Positions 9,554 through 18,241 are shown, counted from the stretch's first letter. The stretch is 64,000 nucleotides of DNA from Paenibacillus taihuensis (GCF_003386535.1 NZ_QTTN01000033.1:19405-83404); one strand, 5' to 3'. Made by a program: numbers and translations. Notes: generated from the letters alone by a model not told the origin.

Positions 9554-9567
9554 TTGTAACGTTACAA
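9554..9567. promoter_or_regulatory. LacI-type operator TTGTAACGTTACAA (distal)
   Basis: A perfect 14-bp palindrome with a central CG lies just after the dehydrogenase stop codon. It is about 190 bp upstream of the operator in the promoter at 9356-9384 and shares its core, so the pair could support repression by looping. The same core occurs at 16021-16034. Confidence 0.7.
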
Positions 9568-9574
9568 ATTTCAG

Positions 9575-10582
9575 CTAATAAACGATAACCCCTTTGGCCA
9601 CATTCATACCTTCATATGAGGCCATCACGGCAGGCACCTGATCCAGCTCAAAGCGATGGCTGACCAGCCCTTCAACCTCCACTACTTTCCTGCGTATCAA
9701 TGCAATGGCCTCTTCGTGCGTATGCGGATTGATAAACGAGCCCATCAGCTTCAGCTCCTTCGTAAAAAGGAGATAAGGCGAAACGGAAATTTCAGCACTC
9801 GGAGCAGCAACGCCGAACAGCAGCACCTGGCCGCCCTTGCTTGCAGCCTGAACCGCAAACTCCATGGAATCCTTGCGGCCAACGCATTCGACAACGATGT
9901 CCGCTCGGTCATACCAGCTCGCCTTCTCTTCCTCATTCTGCGGAGAGAACACCTCGCTCGCGCCGAGCCTGAGCAGGCTTTGGCGCTTTGCCTCGACAGG
10001 CTCGCATACCGCCACTTCTTTGACCGCACGGCTGCACATGAGCTGCAGAAACAACTGACCAATAAAGCCTCCCCCGATGATGAGAACGCTGTGGATCGGA
10101 CGAATATCGAGTTTTTTGCAGCCGTGCAGCACACAGCCGAGCGGCTCTACCAGTGCGCCTTCCACATCGCTCAGCTCGTCCGGGAGCTGATAACAATTGG
10201 ACGCAGGCACGTTGCAGTATTGCCCCATTCCGCCCCCTCTGGTAACACCTACCGCCTGCAAATGATCACACAGCTGCACTGCACCGCTGCGGCAATAAAC
10301 GCAATTACCGCAGTACATATTCGGATCGACAGAAACACGGTCGCCCTGCTTCAGCGACTTTACAGCGGAGCCGATTTCTACGACTACACCCGACAATTCG
10401 TGGCCGAGCACGAGCGGAGGCTGCACCGCAGCGGATCCCGGCTGCCCGTGATAAATATGCTGGTCGGTTCCGCAGATCCCGCAAGCCGCCACCTGAATCC
10501 GCACTTCCTCAGGCTGAAGCGGCGATAGCTCCTGAGGCTCGATTGAAATATGATGCTTACCATGAAACACAGCAGCTTTCAT
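9575..10582 (-). CDS. Zinc-dependent sugar/polyol dehydrogenase (MDR family)
   Basis: A medium-chain NAD(P)-dependent dehydrogenase of about 335 residues. The catalytic zinc motif is seen at CGICGTDQHIY and GHELSG, the structural zinc site at C-GNC-VYC-(7)-C, 'GALVEPLGCVLHG' follows, and the Rossmann glycine motif is 'IIGGGFIGQLF'. The ATG at 10582 is chosen because AAAGGAG precedes it by 10 bases; a GTG seven codons upstream overlaps that site. The gene follows the second DUF1861 gene by 36 bases, so the two form an operon. The likely job is oxidation of a sugar or polyol released in the pathway, as in sorbitol dehydrogenase. The exact substrate is not readable. Confidence 0.9.
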   Translation of the reverse strand: MKAAVFHGKHHISIEPQELSPLQPEEVRIQVAACGICGTDQHIYHGQPGSAAVQPPLVLGHELSGVVVEIGSAVKSLKQGDRVSVDPNMYCGNCVYCRSGAVQLCDHLQAVGVTRGGGMGQYCNVPASNCYQLPDELSDVEGALVEPLGCVLHGCKKLDIRPIHSVLIIGGGFIGQLFLQLMCSRAVKEVAVCEPVEAKRQSLLRLGASEVFSPQNEEEKASWYDRADIVVECVGRKDSMEFAVQAASKGGQVLLFGVAAPSAEISVSPYLLFTKELKLMGSFINPHTHEEAIALIRRKVVEVEGLVSHRFELDQVPAVMASYEGMNVAKGVIVY

Positions 10583-10618
10583 CGCTCTGCCACTCCTTTG
10601 CACATGTCCAATTTGCTG

Positions 10619-11584
10619 CTACCACTCCGCTTCAATCATCTCATAATGAAGAAACGGATCCTTAATTGTCAGACACTGTGCTTCAACGTCGCTAATTCCG
10701 GCGTACAGCTCAGCAGTGCCGTCCTCGCGCCGCACAAGCCCGCCGCTAAACACGACGTCGACAAGCCGCTCCAGCTTCGCTTCACCGGGCAAGAACCGGC
10801 TGCGCACCGCAATGAGCTCGATGTCCGTAAACCGTCCCGTGTACGGATCGATGACAAATGCCATCGGGTAGTAATGCACGTCTCCCGCAGCATCGAAGCA
10901 GGAAATGTGGCCGAGCACCCCGAGCAGGCCGCCTGCCAACGGGTGAAGCTCGTTCGCGCCTCCCCATTCTTCATCGATAAACTGTCCCTCTAAGAGAGGA
11001 GCTTCCTCAACCCGCTCAACCATCAGCATTTCTAGCGAAGAGACGCGCGTAAAGCCGATTTTGCCCCTGCCGCCCTTCTCGCCTTGCGGCCTCGTCAGCA
11101 CAGCAATATCACCTCCGCGAAGTTCGGCGATTCGTAAATCCTTCATGCCGTCCGGACCGGTAAAGAATGGCTTCAGCTCACGCAGCCGATCCCCTTTATA
11201 CATGACAGTCCTCCACGCGAGACCTCCCTCATGAACAGGATGCGGAAAGATCTGCACGCCGCCGACGACGATTTCGTTCCCGATTCGCGTATAGAATGGG
11301 TCCTGCAGCTCCAGTCTCGGCAGATCCGGACTTGGCGACCACACGCCGCCTTGCTCCATGAAGAAGAGCACATGCGAATGCTCGCTGTCTCTCGGCTCGA
11401 CGCGGCCGGCGATGACCAGTTCCCCCTCATCTTCAAAGGGAGCGGTAATATTGTACACATCACAATCGCCTATGCCGGCGAACTTCAGTTTCACAGGGCT
11501 TTCGGCAAGCCTGTTTTGCGACCGATAGGAATCCAGAAGCTGCGAGCAGGCTCTTACTTCACCCTTTGTTATTTTCATTATCAT
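10619..11584 (-). CDS. DUF1861 / GT108-type beta-propeller protein (second copy)
   Basis: A 321-residue paralogue of the 8339-9301 protein. Matching segments include 'CDVYNITAPFEDEGELVIAG', 'DPFYTRIGNEIVVGG', 'MKDLRIAELRGGDIAVLTRP', 'EEWGGANE' and 'LLGVLGHISC'. It has no signal peptide and should be cytoplasmic. The ATG at 11584 has AAAGGAG six bases upstream; a longer frame reaching 11749 runs through the divergent promoter and is rejected. It is followed by the zinc dehydrogenase and transcribed divergently from a LacI regulator, which probably controls it. GT108/GH130-like activity on beta-mannosides is inferred from family knowledge, not shown. Confidence 0.8.
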   Translation of the reverse strand: MIMKITKGEVRACSQLLDSYRSQNRLAESPVKLKFAGIGDCDVYNITAPFEDEGELVIAGRVEPRDSEHSHVLFFMEQGGVWSPSPDLPRLELQDPFYTRIGNEIVVGGVQIFPHPVHEGGLAWRTVMYKGDRLRELKPFFTGPDGMKDLRIAELRGGDIAVLTRPQGEKGGRGKIGFTRVSSLEMLMVERVEEAPLLEGQFIDEEWGGANELHPLAGGLLGVLGHISCFDAAGDVHYYPMAFVIDPYTGRFTDIELIAVRSRFLPGEAKLERLVDVVFSGGLVRREDGTAELYAGISDVEAQCLTIKDPFLHYEMIEAEW

Positions 11585-11634
11585 CACGCACTCCTTTACT
11601 AGGCACCTTACCGAAAATCTCTTTTCCCAACATA

Positions 11635-11644
11635 GCGTTAACGC
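11635..11644. promoter_or_regulatory. Candidate operator GCGTTAACGC in divergent promoter region
   Basis: A perfect 10-bp palindrome lies between the divergent DUF1861-dehydrogenase genes and the lacI gene at 11723. On the minus strand it is followed by TATGTT, a possible -10. Its centre (TA) differs from the central CG of the GTAACGTTAC sites, so it may bind a different regulator or be chance. Confidence 0.4.
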
Positions 11645-11659
11645 CCGATTTGACAGACG

Positions 11660-11688
11660 TTCACTTCCATTCCTCCTTAAGGTATAAT
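11660..11688 (+). promoter_or_regulatory. Sigma-A promoter of lacI regulator
   Basis: TTCACT (11660-11665), a 17-base spacer and TATAAT (11683-11688) stand 35 bases before the chosen TTG start of the regulator. The spacing is ideal and the -10 is a perfect match. Confidence 0.6.
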
Positions 11689-11722
11689 TTGATACGACGC
11701 AAACATGAAAGGAACGATATGC

Positions 11723-12736
11723 TTGGCGAACCAGAAGGTTACTATGCAAGTCATTGCAGACGCCTTGAATATTTCTAAAAACTCCGTATCTCAGGCGCTT
11801 TCCGGCAAGGACGGAGTGAGCGAAGAGACACGGCAGTTAATTATCCAAACCGCCAAGCGGTTCGGGTATACATACGCCCAGCCTTACAAGAACAAGGCCG
11901 ATGGACCGCTTCGCAGCATCGCTCTGCTTGCTTCAGAGTATGCCTTCTCCCAGAGAAGCTTCTTCGGCGAAATTTATTTGGCCATCGAAAGGGAATGCTC
12001 CAAGCACGGATTGACGATGCACATTCAACCTGTCGATTCCACGATGTGCAGTGAACTGACATTGCCGCCAATCCTGCAAAACGAAAGCGTCCAAGGCATC
12101 CTGATACTCTCCCACATCAGCAACGACTACATTAATAAAGTGCTGGAAACCGGCATTCCTACCGTGCTGATCGATCATCATCACCCGCGTATACAAACGG
12201 ACTGCGTGCTCACGAACAACCGTTTCGGAAGCTTCGAAGCCGTTCAATACTTAATCTGCCTCGGCTGCCGAAGTATCGGGTTTGTGGGCAACATTTCCTT
12301 CTCGCCCAGCTACTACGAACGATTGCAAGGTTACTTGTGGGCGCTGGAGGATGCCATGCTGCCCGTCGAACCGAAATGGATATTGAACGATATAGCTGAA
12401 GATGCGGGAAAGATCATCGAACGACTGTCCGGCATGGAAGCGCAGCCCGATGCCTGGTTTTGCGCGAACGACGCCCTCGGTTTCCTGTTAACCTCTTCCC
12501 TGCAGCAGCTTGGGCTCAGAATTCCCGACGAGATTTCGATTTGCAGCTTTGATAACGGCCAGCTGTCGCAAATTACGATACCCGCGACAACGACAGTCGA
12601 TATCGACTTGAAAAACTATGGCAAACGGGCGCTCGAACAGCTGCTCTGGCGGATGAACCATCAAGCGGAGCCGTTTATGGAAATTTTGCTGCCGACCAAG
12701 CTGATTGTCCGGCATTCAACAAGAGCGCCGCAGTGA
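11723..12736 (+). CDS. LacI-family transcriptional regulator
   Basis: A 338-residue regulator with an N-terminal helix-turn-helix ('VTMQVIADALNISKNSVSQA') and a periplasmic-binding-like sensor domain from about residue 60 ('SIALLASEYAFSQRSFF', 'SIGFVGNISFSPSYYER', 'ISICSFDNGQLSQI'). The TTG at 11723 is chosen because AAAGGA precedes it by 9 bases and the HTH then begins at the usual place; an ATG at 11705 has no ribosome site. It is divergent from the DUF1861-dehydrogenase operon. Its sensor domain closely resembles that of the LacI protein at 16300, so the two are probably paralogues with related ligands. Confidence 0.9.
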   Translation: MANQKVTMQVIADALNISKNSVSQALSGKDGVSEETRQLIIQTAKRFGYTYAQPYKNKADGPLRSIALLASEYAFSQRSFFGEIYLAIERECSKHGLTMHIQPVDSTMCSELTLPPILQNESVQGILILSHISNDYINKVLETGIPTVLIDHHHPRIQTDCVLTNNRFGSFEAVQYLICLGCRSIGFVGNISFSPSYYERLQGYLWALEDAMLPVEPKWILNDIAEDAGKIIERLSGMEAQPDAWFCANDALGFLLTSSLQQLGLRIPDEISICSFDNGQLSQITIPATTTVDIDLKNYGKRALEQLLWRMNHQAEPFMEILLPTKLIVRHSTRAPQ

Positions 12737-12740
12737 AGCC

Positions 12741-13709
12741 TTAGAAGCTGTCTACTCCCCAGAACAATACGTCGGATCTCGGAACGTCACCGAACTGCGG
12801 GGCAGCGAGCAGCTCGAGCAGCTGCTCGGTGTTCTCAATCTCGCGCCCATTTACGTTTAGTGGCTTCATCAAACGGTACATAATGTAGCTTTGCTCCTCA
12901 AAACGATTCGGCGCAAGCCGCGAAGGAATCAAGCTGTCGAACCGCACCTCCAGCTCTAGGCGCCCGGTCAGGGCGACAAGCCTGGCAGCAACGTTGTCGA
13001 AAATACCTTCATGTGCGGGCTGGACGCAAAATTCACCAATGTCCAGACCGCCGTTCCTATATGTAAAGCCGACGTAGCCGATCACAGCTCCAGCACCATC
13101 TTCTATGACCCACACATTCGCGCCTTCGAACTTCACCCAGTACCGCCAATAAAAATCATCGTTTCGGGCAAACGGGCCGTTGAAACGGCTTGAAAAGCCG
13201 GTGTAAACTCCTTTGAGCGCAGGCAGATCCTGCTCGAGATCAGCCGGCCGCAGGCTATACGCCCATTTATCGATACCTGCTTCTGCTGTAGAAATTTGAG
13301 TGTATGTCCGAACATTTCTCCAGCCGAGCTTGTCGTACATCCTTTCCGTACCGCGCAGCATCGAAATGTCGATCTCCCGCTCCTCCATCCGTTTAACGGC
13401 GCGCTCCATTAAGCGGTAGGAAATCCCCTGCCCCCGGTATTCCTGGACTGTGCCAAAATCTCCGATTCCGCTAATCGTAAATTCATCGCCGAAGAAGTAG
13501 CCGGTTCTGTTAAACAGTTTCAGCGCGCTAATAATCCGCCCGTTATCAACGGCTGCAATAATGTCCGCCGAATCGCTGTCCGGGTCCATATAATGGTGAT
13601 TCACGAACAGTCCTCTAAGCTCGCAATCAGCAGCTCCCCCGAATACGCAGGCGCAATGGTCGAACCAGGCATCCAGCTCGGCGGGCTGCAGCGAACGATA
13701 TTCTATCAA
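12741..13709 (-). CDS. GNAT-family N-acetyltransferase
   Basis: A 322-residue protein with an N-terminal GNAT domain. The acetyl-CoA loop is 'VQEYRGQGISYRLM' (Q/R-x-x-G-x-G, near residue 105-118). The second half ('FDSLIPSRLAPNRFEEQSY') is less conserved; the length and layout resemble Eis-like two-domain acetyltransferases. The start is a TTG directly after the glycosidase stop codon (TAATTG), with AAAGGAG 9 bases upstream inside the glycosidase gene, so translation is coupled. The substrate is unknown; the operon suggests a sugar or glycoside acetylation role. It ends 5 bases from the convergent lacI stop. Confidence 0.8.
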   Translation of the reverse strand: MIEYRSLQPAELDAWFDHCACVFGGAADCELRGLFVNHHYMDPDSDSADIIAAVDNGRIISALKLFNRTGYFFGDEFTISGIGDFGTVQEYRGQGISYRLMERAVKRMEEREIDISMLRGTERMYDKLGWRNVRTYTQISTAEAGIDKWAYSLRPADLEQDLPALKGVYTGFSSRFNGPFARNDDFYWRYWVKFEGANVWVIEDGAGAVIGYVGFTYRNGGLDIGEFCVQPAHEGIFDNVAARLVALTGRLELEVRFDSLIPSRLAPNRFEEQSYIMYRLMKPLNVNGREIENTEQLLELLAAPQFGDVPRSDVLFWGVDSF

Positions 13710-15974
13710 TTATGCCGTCTCCTTTCTTGGCGAGAAATCCGGGTCCCAATCCGGCTTGCGCGAGCCAAACCACTCATGAATAGACAGCACAATAAGATTC
13801 CAGCCGAACACGCGATGCGGCGCAGACTGCTTCGGGTCTCCCGTAAGGGACAAATACTCCCGGCTAAGCGGCTGGTCCGCGTCGAAATTCAGCTCGGCCT
13901 CGCACCGCTTGTTCATAATTTCGTCCGCTTTCGTCCAGCCATGATATTTCCCTGCGGCGAGCACAATATATTGCTTTCGCAGCCAACTCGCTCCGTTCGC
14001 ATAGATGCCGTACGGCCAGAAGTGTCCTCCGTTGAACGGATTCACATCCTTCGTGAACCTTGTCCCATCCACCTTGCATAAATTCGGCATCAATCCTTCG
14101 GGAGATACCGGATATTTCTCCAGCGTATCGATAACCATCTGACTGTCCAGCATCGGACGGTCAAACAAATAAGCACTTAAAAATTCCGGCTCCAAATCAA
14201 TATTCGCGATGATCCCTGCCGCCTCTCCGTGCTTGCCTAGCTGGTTGTCCGGGAAGTTATGCACGAATTTGCCGTCCGAGCCGTATTCCGCATAATAGCC
14301 CCGGTATGCCTCAACAGCCGATTGGATATACGCGTCTGCGACCGGAATGCCGAGCTTCTGCGCAGCCATTAAAGCTACCGCATAATAGCCCTGACTCGAA
14401 GCGAATCTGCATTTGTGGTTCTGCCACATAATGTCCATAGCTGACTGCGGGTTATTCGTCACAATAACGCCGTCACCGTCAGGGTCGAACTTGCCCGTAA
14501 TCAAATCAAAACTTTGCTTCACCTTTTCCATATCAGGCGCAATGCCGAAGCGCTTCTGGTTCAAATAGCTCCAAATCAAATAAATGTAGGACATCTCGTT
14601 ATCCGTATGCTCGATGCTTCCGTGGTAACCCGTTATAATATTGTCGACCTCATGGCGCTCATTCATCGTCTCGCCGATTCTCCGCAATATATTTTCGTTA
14701 AGAAACGCATCTTTGGAGCCGTTCAGCATCCAGAATACGTCCCGGAAGTACATCTCGAAATAAAACGTGCTCGGCACAACCAATGGCTCATCGACGCCAG
14801 GCTCCGTTACCCAGGTGAGCATCTTAAAATCGGCGTACAGCACCTTCTCCAGATCGCTTCCTTGAAAGCCGAGACCCTCCGCGAGCTTAAGTTGGCTGTG
14901 AAGCCGTACATCTCGCGGCGTTGCGTCGCACTGCTCGGCAAATATGAAGGCCGTCCGCACCATGTCTTCGCCTTGGCGCAGCTCGTGCCAAGGTACAGTC
15001 TCGGGAGCGGATTCGAATATGCGCACCTCGCGGCTGTCAAGACCACTCGACTCATCTACGAAGAAGGAGTAGTGTCCATCCTCGTGCAGCTCGCCGGTAC
15101 GTCCGACATAAGATTGCCAATTCTCTCTGCCGCCCGCGAACAAATTATCATCGTCAAGTTTGCTCAGCGAATTGCCGTCGCAATCGCATAGAACGACCGT
15201 TCCCACTCCCTGTCCGCGCCATTCCATCGCAATCGCATAACGGTACCCTCGCCTGCCTAAAAATGCGTAGCGTCCGTTGCCTCCGTTCTCGTATGGAATG
15301 CGCGCATGACCGTAGCTTTCGCCCAAGGCAAGCGTTACATGGTGCCGCCCTTCCGCGCGCTCCTGCAAAGTAGCCGTGCGCAGAATGGCCGGGTCTGTCA
15401 CTTGAATGGCGGCCGTATTGCCGCGGCTCGTCCTGCGCCAAGCGAGACGGCTCCACTTGTTACTCCAGCCGGAGTCCGTCAGAAGACCGACCATCAGGCC
15501 GTCTTCGCTGACAAACCCCGCCGCCGGATACACATCCTCGGCCAATATGCCGTATGCGGGACCGCCATGATGTTCGTTATGATCGAATGACCAATAAGAT
15601 CGCGGCGTCCGCGCCGGCTCGAGCGAGTTGCGCATAGCGACGTACAAACGCGGGATATCGTTCTGATGCAGTCGAACCGTCTTCTTAATGACCCGGTCCG
15701 TCACTTGCTCGTAATGCACGGTTACACCCAAATCAGCGCTGAAGCGGTTAAGCCGCATTTTGCCGCGAAGCAGCAGGCCGCCTTCGGTTTCAACTGCCTC
15801 CTCCGCCCGCCAGCAGTGAATTTCCTCACGATCGGCGCGATCACCGTTCTCTAGCAGGAGGCTCAGCTCGCCGCTGTTATTATGTCGAGCCAATGTTTTG
15901 CCGTCGTGCATAATTTCCGTATAAAAGCCACTGCTCGCATTGCCGCTTGCTCGAAATGAAATCATTGTTTCCAT
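13710..15974 (-). CDS. Predicted six-hairpin (alpha/alpha)6 glycosidase, family not recognised
   Basis: About 754 residues with no signal peptide. The N-terminal 300 residues are beta-rich, as in supersandwich domains. The C-terminal half is helical and carries patterns seen in (alpha/alpha)6-barrel glycosidases: 'FYFEMYFRDVFWMLNG', 'MWQNHKCRFASSQGYYAVAL' and 'NPFNGGHFWPYGIYANGASW'. I do not recognise a named GH family. The ATG at 15974 is preferred because AGGAGG lies just upstream, while the ATG at 15998 overlaps the -10 of the likely promoter. The gene is divergent from a lacI gene and behind a perfect TTGTAACGTTACAA operator, which ties it to the DUF1861 genes. It probably hydrolyses an oligosaccharide taken up by the importer, inside the cell. 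Confidence 0.6.
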   Translation of the reverse strand: METMISFRASGNASSGFYTEIMHDGKTLARHNNSGELSLLLENGDRADREEIHCWRAEEAVETEGGLLLRGKMRLNRFSADLGVTVHYEQVTDRVIKKTVRLHQNDIPRLYVAMRNSLEPARTPRSYWSFDHNEHHGGPAYGILAEDVYPAAGFVSEDGLMVGLLTDSGWSNKWSRLAWRRTSRGNTAAIQVTDPAILRTATLQERAEGRHHVTLALGESYGHARIPYENGGNGRYAFLGRRGYRYAIAMEWRGQGVGTVVLCDCDGNSLSKLDDDNLFAGGRENWQSYVGRTGELHEDGHYSFFVDESSGLDSREVRIFESAPETVPWHELRQGEDMVRTAFIFAEQCDATPRDVRLHSQLKLAEGLGFQGSDLEKVLYADFKMLTWVTEPGVDEPLVVPSTFYFEMYFRDVFWMLNGSKDAFLNENILRRIGETMNERHEVDNIITGYHGSIEHTDNEMSYIYLIWSYLNQKRFGIAPDMEKVKQSFDLITGKFDPDGDGVIVTNNPQSAMDIMWQNHKCRFASSQGYYAVALMAAQKLGIPVADAYIQSAVEAYRGYYAEYGSDGKFVHNFPDNQLGKHGEAAGIIANIDLEPEFLSAYLFDRPMLDSQMVIDTLEKYPVSPEGLMPNLCKVDGTRFTKDVNPFNGGHFWPYGIYANGASWLRKQYIVLAAGKYHGWTKADEIMNKRCEAELNFDADQPLSREYLSLTGDPKQSAPHRVFGWNLIVLSIHEWFGSRKPDWDPDFSPRKETA

Positions 15975-15997
15975 CCAGCCTCCTGATTCGGGAACCA

Positions 15998-16026
15998 TTT
16001 ATAATGGCAGGTCCACTTATTTGTAA
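15998..16026 (-). promoter_or_regulatory. Promoter of the glycosidase-GNAT operon
   Basis: On the minus strand TTACAA (16021-16026), a 17-base spacer and TATAAA (15998-16003) form a sigma-A promoter. The -35 lies inside the LacI operator 16020-16035, a layout suited to repression. Confidence 0.6.
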
Positions 16027-16035
16027 CGTTACAAA
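16020..16035. promoter_or_regulatory. LacI-type operator, 16-bp perfect palindrome
   Basis: TTTGTAACGTTACAAA is a perfect palindrome overlapping the -35 of the glycosidase promoter and lying 264 bp upstream of a divergent lacI gene. Its core equals those at 9367-9376 and 9554-9567, showing that a single regulator should bind all three. Confidence 0.75.
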
Positions 16036-16228
16036 GATAATTACTTCATTAATTACTTACATTATTAATTTAACGATACTGAAAAGTCAATCGAAATTTA
16101 AGCGTTTCCAAAACGAATTCTGGAGTAAATCCTTCCGAGAGTCCTATTATTTTAATTACAGGAACAGAGAAACGGTCCCTTCCTGGCCACAAATTACATT
16201 ACAAATTTATATTTGTTAGTTACATTCG

Positions 16229-16258
16229 TTGACTTTTTACTTAAAAGTTAATTATATT
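16229..16258 (+). promoter_or_regulatory. Promoter of second lacI regulator
   Basis: TTGACT (16229-16234), an 18-base spacer and TATATT (16253-16258) lie about 40 bases before the ATG at 16300. The stretch from 16036 to 16228 is AT-rich and shows no gene. Confidence 0.55.
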
Positions 16259-16299
16259 GAAAGAAACATTATGCACTCTGCTTACGTCAGGAGCACCCT

Positions 16300-17334
16300 A
16301 TGAAAAAACAAAAAGTAACATTGGAAACAATCGCGAACGAAATCGGCACCACGAAAGTATCTGTCTTCAAAGCGTTAAAAAACCAGCCTGGCGTTAGCGA
16401 GGAGCTGCGAAAACGAGTCCTCCAGGTTTCCCGCGAGCTCGGCTATGTCGCAAAAGCCGCCAGCAATACCTACACGAGTATTAAGCTCGGCTTTCTAGTT
16501 GCGAAGCGTTTTTTCCTCGATACGGACAATTTCTACACGAACATCTACTATCATTTAAGCCGCGAGTGCGCAGCTCACAATATCAACATCTCGCTGTATA
16601 TTCTTACTTCCGATGAAGAGGAGAATTGCGAGCTTCCTATTACATTGCAGCAGGATCAAAACGCTCTTGACGGCTTCTTCATTGCCGGACAGCTTCCTAG
16701 CAGGTATATGCTGAACGCAGTGCTGAAATCGAAGCTTCCCGTGGTCGCCATTGATTTTTACGATGTCGATCTGCAGATCGATTCGATCGTAACCGACAAC
16801 TTTTTATCCGGCACCATGGTCACACAATATCTAATCGATATGGGGCACCGGGATATCGGCTTTGTCGGCGACCCTCATTACACGACGAACGTGCTGGACC
16901 GCTTCTGTGGCTACAATAAAGCTCTCATCCAGAATCAGCTTGCCTTCAACAAAGATTGGCACTTAATCAACAACGATAGACTGGGCAAATACACAATCGA
17001 CTACTCGCTCCCGGACAAGCTGCCGACCGCCTTCGTCTGCCATTGCGACATGGCTGCCCATAACCTGCTGTTGAAGCTTCAATCGAAAGGAATTGTCGTT
17101 CCTGACCAGGTTTCACTTATCAGCTTCGACAACACCGAGCTGAGTCAGAATATTAGCCCCAGCCTGACGACGATCAACATCAGCAAGACGGACATCTCCT
17201 TGAAGGCGTTCAAGCGCATGCTGCATCGCATCAAACAACCAAGCATGGAGCCGCAGACCGATCTCATTAACAATTGGCTCGTCAGGCGCGATTCTGTGAA
17301 GCGAATCGCTGCTGAGCAATTAAGCATAAGGTAA
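16300..17334 (+). CDS. LacI-family transcriptional regulator
   Basis: A 344-residue regulator with an N-terminal helix-turn-helix ('VTLETIANEIGTTKVSVFKA') and a sugar-sensing domain ('KLGFLVAKRFFLDTDNFYTN', 'DIGFVGDPHYTTNVLDRF', 'VSLISFDNTELSQN'). It resembles the regulator at 11723 along its whole length, including the rare 'SFDN.ELSQ' segment. It is divergent from the glycosidase-GNAT operon and the nearest candidate to bind the GTAACGTTAC palindromes. A sugar intermediate would release it from DNA. A terminator follows at 17343. Confidence 0.9.
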   Translation: MKKQKVTLETIANEIGTTKVSVFKALKNQPGVSEELRKRVLQVSRELGYVAKAASNTYTSIKLGFLVAKRFFLDTDNFYTNIYYHLSRECAAHNINISLYILTSDEEENCELPITLQQDQNALDGFFIAGQLPSRYMLNAVLKSKLPVVAIDFYDVDLQIDSIVTDNFLSGTMVTQYLIDMGHRDIGFVGDPHYTTNVLDRFCGYNKALIQNQLAFNKDWHLINNDRLGKYTIDYSLPDKLPTAFVCHCDMAAHNLLLKLQSKGIVVPDQVSLISFDNTELSQNISPSLTTINISKTDISLKAFKRMLHRIKQPSMEPQTDLINNWLVRRDSVKRIAAEQLSIR

Positions 17335-17342
17335 GACACGTT

Positions 17343-17370
17343 ATGGAGGGCGACCGACCTCCATTTTCTT
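17343..17370 (+). terminator. Rho-independent terminator of lacI (16300)
   Basis: ATGGAGG (17343-17349) and CCTCCAT (17358-17364) form a 7-bp stem with an 8-base loop, followed by TTTCTT. It lies 8 bases after the lacI stop. Confidence 0.75.
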
Positions 17371-17391
17371 ATATCGAGAAGCTGAAAACAC

Positions 17392-17420
17392 AAAAAAAGG
17401 GTTCCCTCGCAAGGGAACCC
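17392..17420 (-). terminator. Rho-independent terminator of TerC gene
   Basis: On the minus strand GGGTTCCCT and AGGGAACCC (17399-17420) pair, followed by seven U (A-run 17392-17398). It lies just after the TerC-family stop codon. Confidence 0.9.
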
Positions 17421-17434
17421 TCCGTAAACTTCTA

Positions 17435-18106
17435 TTACGCCTCCTGCACGCGCGAACGTCCGCGGCGCTGCAGCAGGTAGCCGATGCCCATCACGAGCAG
17501 GCCGCACACGAACGGGAACAACGCGTCTACCCATTCGCCGGCGTTATGCAGAAACTTCTTGAGCGTGTCATTGTCCTCGAGCATCTCGCCTGCGGTGTAG
17601 CCGAGAATGCCGGCGCCGATGTAGATGACGATCGGGAACTTGTGAAGCAGCGCCATAATGAGCTGGCTGCCCCAGACGATGACCGGAATGCTGAGCGCAA
17701 CGCCGAGCGACATCAGCCAGATATTGTTGTTCGCAATCGCTGCGATCGCAAGCACATTATCGAGACTCATGACGAAGTCGGCGGTGACGATGATGCGGAT
17801 CGCCTTCCAGATGGACTGCGCGCCATCGATATTTTTGCTGTCGCCTTCGTCCTTCAGCAGTTGAATCGCAACCCAGAACAGCAGCAGCGCTCCTGCGATC
17901 TGAATGAACGGAATTTTAAGCAAATAAACGGCTACGACCGTTAAAATAATCCTCAGAACAACAGCAGCAAGCGCTCCCCACCACACCGCTTTCTTCCGAT
18001 GCGTCAGCGGCAAATTGCGGCTTGCCATGGCGATGACGACAGCGTTATCGCCGCTAAGCACAATATTGACTAGCATGATTTCTGCCAGCAATACGAGTAA
18101 TTCCAT
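17435..18106 (-). CDS. TerC-family integral membrane protein (YjbE/YkoY type)
   Basis: A 223-residue membrane protein with about seven hydrophobic segments. The TerC signature is clear: 'VNIVLSGDNAVVIAMASRNL' (residues 13-32) and 'TADFVMSLDNVLAIAAIANN' (about 108-127), each with the conserved acidic residue next to Asn that is thought to coordinate metal. Family members YkoY and YceF take part in manganese efflux or metal loading of secreted proteins in Bacillus. I looked for a yybP-ykoY manganese riboswitch in the leader and did not see the conserved core. It is monocistronic, with its own terminator. Confidence 0.9.
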   Translation of the reverse strand: MELLVLLAEIMLVNIVLSGDNAVVIAMASRNLPLTHRKKAVWWGALAAVVLRIILTVVAVYLLKIPFIQIAGALLLFWVAIQLLKDEGDSKNIDGAQSIWKAIRIIVTADFVMSLDNVLAIAAIANNNIWLMSLGVALSIPVIVWGSQLIMALLHKFPIVIYIGAGILGYTAGEMLEDNDTLKKFLHNAGEWVDALFPFVCGLLVMGIGYLLQRRGRSRVQEA

Positions 18107-18241
18107 GATTCACACCTCAAACAGTCTGTCACAAGAGTAAACGGCTGCCGCCGTCCCTAAGGCAAAAGCTTACGTTTCGCGGAGACATACAGAAATTCAT
18201 ACAAGTGAAGCATATAAATTCTAGAATGTTAGTAATAGCCC

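Noticed and set aside
18107..18241. Possible yybP-ykoY manganese riboswitch before the TerC gene
   Set aside because: The leader was read on the minus strand and the conserved core sequences were not found.
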